Positions 8,066 through 15,297 of a stretch of 64,000 bases of DNA are shown one piece after another. Below the pieces are notes generated by a model, which did not search any database, was not told the DNA's origin, and worked only from the letters and a program-made list of their open reading frames with translations. The position numbers and the translations under genes were made by a program. Where the stretch lies: the NCBI RefSeq assembly GCF_902364025.1, contig NZ_CABJCG010000001.1, positions 682,001 to 746,000 of the forward strand, written 5' to 3'. Positions within the stretch are counted from its first letter, which is position 1, and the number at the start of each line of letters is the position of its first letter. Source of the DNA: Enterocloster lavalensis. Lineage in GTDB: Bacteria; Bacillota; Clostridia; Lachnospirales; Lachnospiraceae.

Positions 8066-10157
8066 GACCGTTCCCTCCTTCTGCTTTCTCAAACCAAACC
8101 GGCGTCGCCTTGTAGGACGGCTCCTTGGAATAGGGGTCGTAAATGGACGGTGTCAGCTTGTTGCACTCAATGTAATGGATGGGCGCGTACAGCTCCTTCT
8201 CCCGCACATGCCCGGAAATCCTTGCCCTAAACACAGCGCTGTGCCCGTTAGCCGAGTGCACCCGCAGGAAATCATTTTCCCCGATGCCCTGCTCCTGTGC
8301 CGTCAACGGATTGATATACAGATACGCTTCCCTGGCCGACACGTCCTCCACGAACTGGACTTCCCTGGTGCGGGACTGGGTGTGCCACTGCCCCACCGAG
8401 CCTCTGCCGGTGTTAAACACATAGGGGAATTCTTCGGTCAGAGGCAGGGGATTCTCCCTGGGCGCCTCGAACTTGAACTGGGCCTTCTTGCTGGGGGTGA
8501 AGAAATTTCCGTCCTCGTACAGGCGGCGCTGGTCCTCGGTCAGGGTCTCCCCCTCCCGGAAGGGCCACTGGACGCCCCGGGAATTTTCCAGCATTTCCCA
8601 GGTAACGCCGGTGATCTCGCCGGGCATACCCTTGGAACATTTCTTCATCAGCTCGAAGCAGTCCCTGGGCGTCTCCCAGCCCTTGAGCAGATCGCCCATT
8701 CCCAGAGCCCTTCCGACTCCCAGAATGGCCTCGTAGTCGCTGATCTCGTTCTCCCCCCTGGGCAGGCAGGGGCGCATGCCGGAGAGGCGGCGCTCCAGGT
8801 TGATGTAGGTGCCCTCCTTCTTGATGCCCGGAACCACGGGGAAGAACACCGTGCAGTGCTCCGCACTCTCGATGGTGTCGTAAATATCCTGAACCACAAA
8901 CAGCTCCAGCTTTTTCACCGCCTCCGCAAAGGTCTCGTTGTTGGTCCAGCTGTGCCGCGGGTTGGTGCAGAGAATCCACAGGCCCTTGATCCGGCCCTCG
9001 TTGATCCCCTCGATGATCTGGTTGTAGGTGGCGGTGGGCTTCTCCGCCAGCACGCTCTCGTCCACGCCCAGGGCATTTGCCACAGCCGCCCTGCGGGCCG
9101 GGTTGGTGAAGTCGCCGCCCGCGTAGAGCACCGCGGTGTTGGAGTAGGCGCGGGAGCCCATGGCGTTGCACTGGCCGGTGATGGAGTTGGCCCCGGTGCC
9201 GGGACGGCCGATGTTGCCGGTCATCAGCGCGATGTTGATGATAGCCTGGGCCGTGCGAACCGCCTCGTAGCCCTGGTTCACGCCCATGGTCCACCAGAAG
9301 GACACCCGTTTGCCCTCATGGATCAGCCCCGCAAGCTCCAGAATCTGCTCCGGCGCAAGACCTGCGGTCTCCTCTGCCTTTTCCAATGTGAAATCCTTCA
9401 CGAACTCCTTGAATTCCCCGTACCCCTCGGTGTGGGCCGCGATGTAATCCTCATTCACCCAGCCCTTTTCGATGAGCACATTTGCCAGGGTGTAGAACAG
9501 GCAGAGATCGCCCTTCCAGCGCACCGGATACCAGTAATCCGCGTTCATGGCGGTCTCGGACTCCCTGGGGTCGATGACAATGACCTTTTTGTTGGGGTCC
9601 GGGTTCAGCTTCACTCGGCGCCAGAGAATGGGGTGGGCCACCACCGGGTTGGCTCCCACAAACACGATGGTGTCGGACAGCTCCAGGTCCTTTAAGGTGT
9701 AACCCGGCGCGTCGAAGCCGTAACTCTGCTTGTGGGCCACCACGGCGGTGGCCATGCAGAGGCGGGTGTTGCCGTCCACGTTGGTCTTTAAGTAATTGCG
9801 CATCACATGGCCGAAAATGGCGAATTCCTCCATGGTCAGCTGACCCGTGCTGATGCCCGCCACGCTCTCCCGGCCGTATTTTTCCTGGAGCGCTGTGAGC
9901 TGATCCGCCACGTGTTTAAAGCCCTCATCCCAGGACACTTCCTTCATGGTGCCGTCCGCCTGGCGGATCTTCGGCAGCGGAGAGGTCTTGACCACGGTCT
10001 GCTGTTTGTCCAGGGACAGGCCCTTGATGCAGCAGAAGCCGTCGTTGACCGGATAGCCCTTGGTGGGCAGCACCTTGACGATACGCCCGTCCTCCACATA
10101 GAAGTCCATGTTGCAGTCCAGGGCGCAGTAATTGCAGGTCGATTGTACCCGTTTCAT
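8046..10157 (-). CDS. Molybdopterin oxidoreductase, NasA/NapA-like (probable nitrate reductase catalytic subunit)
   Basis: A 703-residue Mo-bisMGD enzyme. The N-terminal 4Fe-4S site is C8-x2-C11-x3-C15 with C42/C43. The active-site region is NTRLCMATA with Cys134, the position of the Mo-ligating cysteine of NapA/NasA nitrate reductases (formate dehydrogenases usually have Sec or Cys in a different context). The MGD-binding C-terminal domain covers about residues 580-703. ATG 10157 has GGGGG 8 bases upstream; ATG 10163 is too close to it. Encoded between asrC and the ferredoxin subunit, with Moco genes at both ends of the operon. Nitrate is the favoured substrate by motif and context; another oxyanion or formate is not excluded. 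Confidence 0.88.
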   Translation of the reverse strand: MKRVQSTCNYCALDCNMDFYVEDGRIVKVLPTKGYPVNDGFCCIKGLSLDKQQTVVKTSPLPKIRQADGTMKEVSWDEGFKHVADQLTALQEKYGRESVAGISTGQLTMEEFAIFGHVMRNYLKTNVDGNTRLCMATAVVAHKQSYGFDAPGYTLKDLELSDTIVFVGANPVVAHPILWRRVKLNPDPNKKVIVIDPRESETAMNADYWYPVRWKGDLCLFYTLANVLIEKGWVNEDYIAAHTEGYGEFKEFVKDFTLEKAEETAGLAPEQILELAGLIHEGKRVSFWWTMGVNQGYEAVRTAQAIINIALMTGNIGRPGTGANSITGQCNAMGSRAYSNTAVLYAGGDFTNPARRAAVANALGVDESVLAEKPTATYNQIIEGINEGRIKGLWILCTNPRHSWTNNETFAEAVKKLELFVVQDIYDTIESAEHCTVFFPVVPGIKKEGTYINLERRLSGMRPCLPRGENEISDYEAILGVGRALGMGDLLKGWETPRDCFELMKKCSKGMPGEITGVTWEMLENSRGVQWPFREGETLTEDQRRLYEDGNFFTPSKKAQFKFEAPRENPLPLTEEFPYVFNTGRGSVGQWHTQSRTREVQFVEDVSAREAYLYINPLTAQEQGIGENDFLRVHSANGHSAVFRARISGHVREKELYAPIHYIECNKLTPSIYDPYSKEPSYKATPVWFEKAEGGNGHVSDQN

Positions 10158-10173
10158 CTTCATTTCCCCCTTC

Positions 10174-11136
10174 TCAGTATTTGACGCCGCCCCAGTAGAT
10201 CCGCTCCGAAACCTCGGCGATCTCCGGGAGATCCACACCTCTCAGCGCCCATTTTTTAAATTCCTCAAAACCCGTCCGGTCCACGATGTAACCGATGTGT
10301 TCCTTGCCCCCCGGGGCGCTTAGGTCGATGTATTCCCGGACGTAGTCGTAGGTATTGGTGATGATCTTTAAAATGCTCTCCTCGTCGGCCCACTTGATGA
10401 AATCCTCGCCCAGCCGCGGGTTCTTCTTGCCCGTCCTGCCAAGCAGCGTCAGGCGGTAATACTTTTTATCGCTGCGCACCCAGGCCCTGGTGGGGCACTG
10501 GATCACGCACTCGCCGCAGCCGATGCATTTCTCGTGGTTGCGCTGAATCCGGTAATTCACCATGGACAGCGCGCCCACGGACTTCCTTTTACAGGCCTTC
10601 TCGCAGGCCCCGCAGCTGACACAGCGCTCGGCCCGGTACTGGGGCTCGGTCATGCCCATGATGCCGAAATCGTGCATGCGCACCTTGGCGCAGTCGTTGG
10701 GACAGCCGGTCAGCGCCACCTTCACGTGCAGGTCGTCGGGAAATATGGCCTTCTCGATCTTAAACGCGAACCCGCTGGTGTCGTAGCAGGCGTAGGGACA
10801 GACCTTATTGCCCACGCAGGCGGAAATGTTCCGGGTGCCCGAGGAGGAATACCCCTTTCCCGGCTCCGGCTGGTTAATCTTCAGTCCCTCGATAATTGGC
10901 TGCAAAAGCTCGTTGACCTTATCCATGTCCTCGTAGCGGATTCCGGGAATCTCAAAGCCCTGGCGCACGGTCATGTGCACGGAGCCGTCGCCGTAGGTCT
11001 CGGCGATCTCCTGGATCATGGACAGGTACTTCGCGTCCAGATGACCGCCCGGCACCCGGACCCGGGAGGCGGTGAGGCCCCGCTCCTTTGTGACGCGGAA
11101 CGCATTTTTCTTCAGCTTCTTTGTATTGACATCCAT
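10174..11136 (-). CDS. asrC: Anaerobic sulfite reductase subunit C (siroheme subunit)
   Basis: A 320-residue siroheme/4Fe-4S reductase. The siroheme-4Fe4S cysteines are visible as C107-x5-C113 (CVGNKVC) and C145-x3-C149 (TGCPNDCAK). A 2x4Fe-4S ferredoxin insert follows with CVSCGACEKAC and CIGCGECVIQC. Length and order match AsrC of clostridia and Salmonella. Such enzymes reduce sulfite to sulfide with NADH; related siroheme enzymes also reduce nitrite. GGAGG lies 9 bases before ATG 11136. Third gene of asrABC, 16 bases before the molybdoenzyme gene. Confidence 0.93.
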   Translation of the reverse strand: MDVNTKKLKKNAFRVTKERGLTASRVRVPGGHLDAKYLSMIQEIAETYGDGSVHMTVRQGFEIPGIRYEDMDKVNELLQPIIEGLKINQPEPGKGYSSSGTRNISACVGNKVCPYACYDTSGFAFKIEKAIFPDDLHVKVALTGCPNDCAKVRMHDFGIMGMTEPQYRAERCVSCGACEKACKRKSVGALSMVNYRIQRNHEKCIGCGECVIQCPTRAWVRSDKKYYRLTLLGRTGKKNPRLGEDFIKWADEESILKIITNTYDYVREYIDLSAPGGKEHIGYIVDRTGFEEFKKWALRGVDLPEIAEVSERIYWGGVKY

Positions 11137-11149
11137 TCTCTCACGCCTC

Positions 11150-11944
11150 CTAATCTACCAGTTCTCTGCCCACGGTGTAGGGGAATACCGGGCCGTCCGC
11201 GCAGACGTATTTGCCGCCGATGCGGCAGTGCCCGCATTTGCCGATGCCGCAGCACATCTTCCGCTCGTAGGAGACCCAGATGTTCTCCTCCGGGATACCC
11301 CGCTCCAAAAGGGCCTTCACGGAAAAGCGCATCATGGCGGGAGGCCCCACCACAATAGCTTTGGCGGTCCGCACGTCCTGGAGCTTCAGTTCCGGGATAT
11401 ACTTGGTCACCAGGCCCACGTTTCCGGTGTAGCCCTCCCCGGCGGCGTCCACGGTGAGCACCAGGTTCATTTTCCCGGCCCAGTCCGCGAAATCGTCCTT
11501 GAACAGCACGTCCTCGGGGCTCTTAAAGCCTGCGATCAATGTCATGTCCCCCCGCTCCTCAGGATGGTCCGCAAAATACCGGATCACGCCCCGGACCGGC
11601 GAGACCCCGGTGCCCCCGGCCACCACCACCAGCTCGCCGCCGCGGTAGTCCTCATAGTCGAACCCGTTGCCGTAGGGGCCTCGCATGAATATGCTGTCCC
11701 CCTCGTAGCGCTCGAAAATCTCATTGGTCACCTTGCCCACCCGGCGGATGGTCAGGTCCACGGTTCCGTCCCCGATTCCGCTGACGGAAATGGGGGCCTC
11801 GCCGTATTTGGGGATGGACACCTCGAAGAACTGGCCGGGCTTTACCTCCCCCTCATAGGTCATGGTGAAGGTGTACTCGATCTCCGTGTGCTTTCTCACC
11901 TTCACAATTTTGGATAAAAAAGGCATGTATTCATTACGGCTCAT
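11150..11944 (-). CDS. asrB: Anaerobic sulfite reductase subunit B (NAD(P)H:acceptor FAD subunit)
   Basis: A 264-residue ferredoxin-NADP reductase-like protein. It has the flavin-binding barrel (FFEVSIPKYGEAPISVSG), the NAD(P) site VVVAGGTGVSPVRGV and a C-terminal 2Fe-2S cysteine motif, CCGIGKCGHCRIGGKYVC, as in dihydroorotate dehydrogenase electron-transfer subunits and AsrB. It passes electrons from NAD(P)H to the AsrA/AsrC iron-sulfur chain. One base separates it from asrA; GAGGAG ribosome site 7 bases before ATG 11944. Confidence 0.93.
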   Translation of the reverse strand: MSRNEYMPFLSKIVKVRKHTEIEYTFTMTYEGEVKPGQFFEVSIPKYGEAPISVSGIGDGTVDLTIRRVGKVTNEIFERYEGDSIFMRGPYGNGFDYEDYRGGELVVVAGGTGVSPVRGVIRYFADHPEERGDMTLIAGFKSPEDVLFKDDFADWAGKMNLVLTVDAAGEGYTGNVGLVTKYIPELKLQDVRTAKAIVVGPPAMMRFSVKALLERGIPEENIWVSYERKMCCGIGKCGHCRIGGKYVCADGPVFPYTVGRELVD

Positions 11945-11945
11945 G

Positions 11946-12980
11946 TCAGTTCTCCTCCTTTGCCAGTGCTGCCACCCGGTTCACGCAGGCGGAAAACGAT
12001 ATGTATTCCGGGCAGATGTCGTCGCAGCGTCCGCAGCCCACGCACATCTGATACCCGAACTGTTTCTTAAAATCCGATATCTTGTGGAGCACCTTAAAGC
12101 GCATCCGCTCCCCGTTGGCCTTCCGGTAGCAGCCGCCCCCGGCCACGTCGGTGTAGCCGTCCACCATGCAGGAGGCGTGGACTCTGCGCCGCTCTCCCGC
12201 CCGTCCGTTGTCCGTGTAGTAAATGTCCTGCATGGTAAAGCAGGTGCAGGTGGGACAGACGAAATTGCAGCGGCCGCAGTTGATACAGCGGCTGTCATAC
12301 TCCTTCCAGAGCGGCGCCTGGATCACCGAACTGTCCAGATGTTCCGGTATCTCCACCTTCACGGCGTTCTCCTCCGGGAAGTCCGGCTGGAAATCTGACT
12401 GGGAGTCCGGCTGAGAATCCACCGGCGCGGCTCCCAGGCGCTCCAGCTCACGGTCCAGCTCTGCCCACTTGCTGATAACGCGCACGCCCTCCGCTCCGGG
12501 GTTCACGGCCGCGTCGTAGTCCTCCGTCCGGTTGGTGCCCATGGACACGCAGAATCCGCTGCCGCAGGACAAAGGACAACTCATAAGCACCAGCTTAATA
12601 TTGTCCCGCAGACGCCTGTAGTATTGGTCCTCAAAGCGGTTGCGCAGATAGATTTCATCCAGCCGTTTTATGGCGTGGATATCGCAGCTTCGCAGGAAAA
12701 TCAGGGCCGGTTTGCGCCGCTCTGCCTGGGCCTCGGTCACCGTTTCCTCGGTAAAGTAAAATAAAATCTGGGTGATGGGCAACACCGCCTCCTTGAAAGA
12801 GTAGTGGGAGCGCTGATCCCATTCCAAATCCTCCCAATTCTCCAGCTCGCCGTAGCGTATCACGTCCGTGTCGGAGTACATGCCCTCCCCCGCCATGCGC
12901 CGGGGCCCGAGCAGGGTGTAATCCGCTTTCCACCGGTCGAACAACCGCTTCATATCCTCAATCTGCAACTGGTATCCCAT
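11946..12980 (-). CDS. asrA: Anaerobic sulfite reductase subunit A (4Fe-4S subunit)
   Basis: A 344-residue iron-sulfur protein of the AsrA family with two C-terminal ferredoxin-type motifs, CINCGRCNFVCPTCTCF and CVGCGRCDDICPEY. A short acidic, repeat-like stretch (QPDSQSDFQPDF) before the first motif looks like a loop insertion. It relays electrons between AsrB and AsrC. The leader contains a perfect inverted repeat and an FNR-like palindrome. ATG 12980 is preceded by AAGGAG at about 10 bases. Confidence 0.92.
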   Translation of the reverse strand: MGYQLQIEDMKRLFDRWKADYTLLGPRRMAGEGMYSDTDVIRYGELENWEDLEWDQRSHYSFKEAVLPITQILFYFTEETVTEAQAERRKPALIFLRSCDIHAIKRLDEIYLRNRFEDQYYRRLRDNIKLVLMSCPLSCGSGFCVSMGTNRTEDYDAAVNPGAEGVRVISKWAELDRELERLGAAPVDSQPDSQSDFQPDFPEENAVKVEIPEHLDSSVIQAPLWKEYDSRCINCGRCNFVCPTCTCFTMQDIYYTDNGRAGERRRVHASCMVDGYTDVAGGGCYRKANGERMRFKVLHKISDFKKQFGYQMCVGCGRCDDICPEYISFSACVNRVAALAKEEN

Positions 12981-13000
12981 GTAGACGTTTCTCCTTCCAT

Positions 13001-13040
13001 GGTAACCGTTCAGGATGGCTCATCGTCCTGAACGGTTACC
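13001..13040 (-). promoter_or_regulatory. Perfect 15-base inverted repeat in the asrA leader
   Basis: GGTAACCGTTCAGGA (13001-13015), a 10-base loop and its exact complement (13026-13040) lie 20-60 bases before the asrA start codon. No U-tract follows on either strand, so it is not a standard terminator. It would form a very stable 5' hairpin just upstream of the ribosome site, or act as a processing/stability element at the crp-asr junction, or be a protein-binding operator. Confidence 0.75.
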
Positions 13041-13046
13041 TTCTAT

Positions 13047-13060
13047 GTTAATATTTTAAC
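13047..13060. promoter_or_regulatory. FNR/CRP-like palindrome upstream of asrA
   Basis: GTTAA-TATT-TTAAC (13047-13060) has the 5-4-5 geometry of FNR/CRP-family sites (compare TTGAT-N4-ATCAA). It lies directly between the Crp/Fnr gene and asrA, in an AT-rich patch that could also hold a -10 element. Likely bound by the neighbouring regulator; this is inference. Confidence 0.5.
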
Positions 13061-13096
13061 TATAGCAGAAACGCACAAAAAATGCCGTGATTTCCA

Positions 13097-13783
13097 TCAC
13101 GGCTGCTTAAAATATTCTCGAAGTTTTTCCATATCCGGGATGCTGACATGGTTCTTTTCCATAGAAATCAGCTGAAGCTCGGTCAGTTTTTTCGCCTGCC
13201 GTGATACAGTCTCCCGCTTGGAGCCCAGCATATCCGCCAGATAGGTGATGCTTAAGTTCATTTCGATCAGTGTGCCCTTTTCCGTCTCCACGCCGTAGTC
13301 CCGGCCCAGCTTGAAGAGTTTGGCGGCCAGGCGCTTCTCCCCGCTTAAGGCGTTGGTGGTATTTTTCAGCTGGCGGTACAGGCGGCGGATCTTTAAGGCC
13401 ATGGACTGCACCACCGCCCGGGTCAGGGCCGGGTCCCGCTCCATCACGGTCCAGAGCCGTTCCCTTGGGATCATGAACACCAGGGAATTCTCCTTGGCCT
13501 CGCAGCTCACCGAGGCCGGAAGGTTCTGCAGCATCTCCTCGTTCAGCAGGTTCCCCGGCCCGTAGACGAAGATCACCTTCTTCTCGTCCAGGGAATTGAT
13601 CTTGTAGAGGGACGCCATGCCCTCCACCAGGAAGTACAGGGCGGAGGCCTCCTCCTTGTCCCGGAAAATGTGCTCTCCCCTCCCATACTTCTTCAGGCAG
13701 CCAAAGGCGGCCAGCGCCTCCCGGCCGGAAGCGGATGCGCTGCCAAGCACCGCGGACTGCCGGATTGCTTCCGAACACGTCAT
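13097..13783 (-). CDS. Crp/Fnr-family transcriptional regulator
   Basis: A 228-residue regulator with an N-terminal cyclic nucleotide-binding-type beta-roll (YGRGEHIFRDKEEASALYFLVEG) and a C-terminal winged helix with the recognition segment ITYLADMLGSKRETVSRQAKKL. No N-terminal cysteine cluster of the FNR type is seen: the N-terminal half carries only Cys3, Cys28 and Cys97 (SCEAKENSLVF). Sensing may therefore be through a small molecule, haem or NO rather than an Fe-S cluster, as in the HcpR/DNR groups. ATG 13783 (GGGAGGG 8 bases upstream) overlaps the mobAB stop as ATGA. Placed inside the operon it most likely controls. Confidence 0.9.
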   Translation of the reverse strand: MTCSEAIRQSAVLGSASASGREALAAFGCLKKYGRGEHIFRDKEEASALYFLVEGMASLYKINSLDEKKVIFVYGPGNLLNEEMLQNLPASVSCEAKENSLVFMIPRERLWTVMERDPALTRAVVQSMALKIRRLYRQLKNTTNALSGEKRLAAKLFKLGRDYGVETEKGTLIEMNLSITYLADMLGSKRETVSRQAKKLTELQLISMEKNHVSIPDMEKLREYFKQP

Positions 13784-14910
13784 AATTCCAGCCCTCCCCT
13801 GCGCGCTTCTCCGTCCATAAAGTCCACAGCAAACGCCGCGACGCGCTCCAGCTCGTCGAAGCCAAAGACCGGAACCTCCGCCCCCCTCAGGCACGGGCGG
13901 CCCCCCTCGTCCGTCCAATCCGTCACATAGGCCAGCACCGTTTCCCGCGGACAGACCGGCTGCCCGCCTATTTCCCGCCGGACCAGCTCCAGTTTGGGGT
14001 AGGAGGAATATTTCTGTCCCTCCAAAAGAATCAGGTCCGCCTCGGGAAACAGCAAAAAGAAATCCGCGGCGCACAGACCCGTCTGTTCCTTCACCGCCAG
14101 GTACCGCTTGTCCGAGTAGACCACGGTTCCGTAAGCCCCGGCCTCCTGCATGCGGCGGCTGTCCGTTCCCGGCACGTCGGCCTCAAAATCGTGGCCGTCG
14201 TGCTTGACCACCGCCACCCGCAGGCCCCGGCCCGTGAGGGACTCCACCAAGCGCTCCAAAAGGGTGGTCTTTCCCGTGTTCTTGACGCCGCTGACCGCCA
14301 GCACCGGCGGACAAAAGCCCGACAAGGCCTCGTATGCCTCCTTTGAATTCACGTTGCAGAACCAGAAGTCCGGAATCTGTTCCGCAGAGGTCTCCACCTG
14401 AGTGCATGAAATTTTTCCCAGAAAATGCATCAGGCGGTAATCTCTCCGCTCCACGCATTCTCTCAACGCTGGCAGGCAGGAGCGGGCGTACAGCCCGCAA
14501 AGCGGCTGAAGCCTTCCGCTTCTGGTCCGCCATACCAGGGCGTCCGTCCCCGGAGTCCACAGCTCCAACAGCCGCGCCGCCATGCGCCGGTGAAACAGCG
14601 GCATGTCGCAGGACACAAAAAACAGCAGATCGCACCGGGTCTGCTCAAAACAGGACAGGATTCCGCCCATTGGGCCGATGGGACCCTCCTCTCCCTCCAC
14701 GGGCAGGTCAGGGATCACCTTTAACCCGGGCTCCTCCGGCGGCGGATAGGCCCCCGCGGAGAAAAAGCAGTCCATCCCCAGTCTGTCAAATTCTTCCCTG
14801 ATCCGGCCGCAAAAGCTTTTCCCCAGATAAGAAAGCTCCGCCTTATTCACGCCTCCAAACCGCGATCCCCTGCCTCCGGCCAGGATCACCGCCCCACATT
14901 TCAGCTCCAT
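13780..14910 (-). CDS. MobA-MobB fusion: molybdenum cofactor guanylyltransferase / guanine dinucleotide synthesis adaptor
   Basis: A 376-residue fusion. Residues 1-200 are MobA: LAGGRGSRFGGVNKA nucleotide site (10-24), FVSCDMP (98-104) and the C-terminal FCNVNSKEAY (184-193). Residues 203-376 are MobB: P-loop SGVKNTGKTTL (207-217), VVKHDGHDF, LILLEGQK. MobA converts Mo-molybdopterin to the MGD form needed by DMSO-reductase-family enzymes such as the one encoded downstream; MobB is a GTP-binding helper. First gene of the operon, with a clear promoter upstream. The fusion order A-B is known in other bacteria. Confidence 0.93.
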   Translation of the reverse strand: MELKCGAVILAGGRGSRFGGVNKAELSYLGKSFCGRIREEFDRLGMDCFFSAGAYPPPEEPGLKVIPDLPVEGEEGPIGPMGGILSCFEQTRCDLLFFVSCDMPLFHRRMAARLLELWTPGTDALVWRTRSGRLQPLCGLYARSCLPALRECVERRDYRLMHFLGKISCTQVETSAEQIPDFWFCNVNSKEAYEALSGFCPPVLAVSGVKNTGKTTLLERLVESLTGRGLRVAVVKHDGHDFEADVPGTDSRRMQEAGAYGTVVYSDKRYLAVKEQTGLCAADFFLLFPEADLILLEGQKYSSYPKLELVRREIGGQPVCPRETVLAYVTDWTDEGGRPCLRGAEVPVFGFDELERVAAFAVDFMDGEARRGGLEL

Positions 14911-14991
14911 ATTTCACTGTCCTTTCCTCAGCCCGCAAAACGTCCGCATTACACGGACAAGCTCCCCTGAGCAGCGGCTCGTATAAGGACT

Positions 14992-15020
14992 ATTATAAAA
15001 TTGAGCGCCAATTAAATCAA
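14992..15020 (-). promoter_or_regulatory. Promoter of the mobAB-crp-asr-nas operon with palindromic spacer
   Basis: TTGATT (15015-15020), a 17-base spacer and TATAAT (14992-14997) on the minus strand. The spacer contains the palindrome AATTG-AGCGC-CAATT (14999-15013), placed where a repressor or FNR-like protein would block polymerase. TTGAT of the -35 is also an FNR half-site. Start codon of mobAB is about 80 bases downstream. Confidence 0.75.
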
Positions 15021-15027
15021 CATAATT

Positions 15028-15216
15028 TTAACAATCTTTTAATCTGCCTCCCCCGTTTTCAACTCCCCTGTCGCCTGCAAACTGCTGGATCAGCATAGTC
15101 CGGTCCTTCCCCAGAATATTGGTCAGCTCTCCCACGGTCAGCTGCCCTTTCAGATACATTTTCGCCACGTCCAGCGAGTCGTTCCCGATCTTTGCCACCA
15201 GTTCCAAATGTGTCAT
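15028..15216 (-). CDS. Small hypothetical protein, 62 residues
   Basis: Starts MTHLELVAKIGNDSLDVAKM at ATG 15216, with GGGAG about 8 bases upstream, and stops 8 bases before the mobAB promoter. Residues 5-45 could form three helices, with VGELTNILGKDRTML reminiscent of a small helix-turn-helix. Not recognised as a known family. It lies 80 bases after the FUSC gene on the same strand and may be its last operon member. The boundaries fit well between neighbouring signals, which supports a real gene. Confidence 0.55.
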   Translation of the reverse strand: MTHLELVAKIGNDSLDVAKMYLKGQLTVGELTNILGKDRTMLIQQFAGDRGVENGGGRLKDC

Positions 15217-15297
15217 AACCCTCACTCCCTCATCCGTTTCCGGCAAACCTTAAAATTGCCAGCACAATAATATATGCGGCATAAGGGCTATGTATGA

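Noticed and set aside
7869..9695. 608-codon plus-strand open frame opposite the molybdoenzyme
   Set aside because: Same shadow effect; no family features, no ribosome site, and the opposite strand encodes a conserved enzyme with iron-sulfur and Mo motifs.
13001..13040. Intrinsic terminator after the Crp/Fnr gene
   Set aside because: The hairpin is perfect but neither strand has a following U-tract; it was recorded as a leader inverted repeat.
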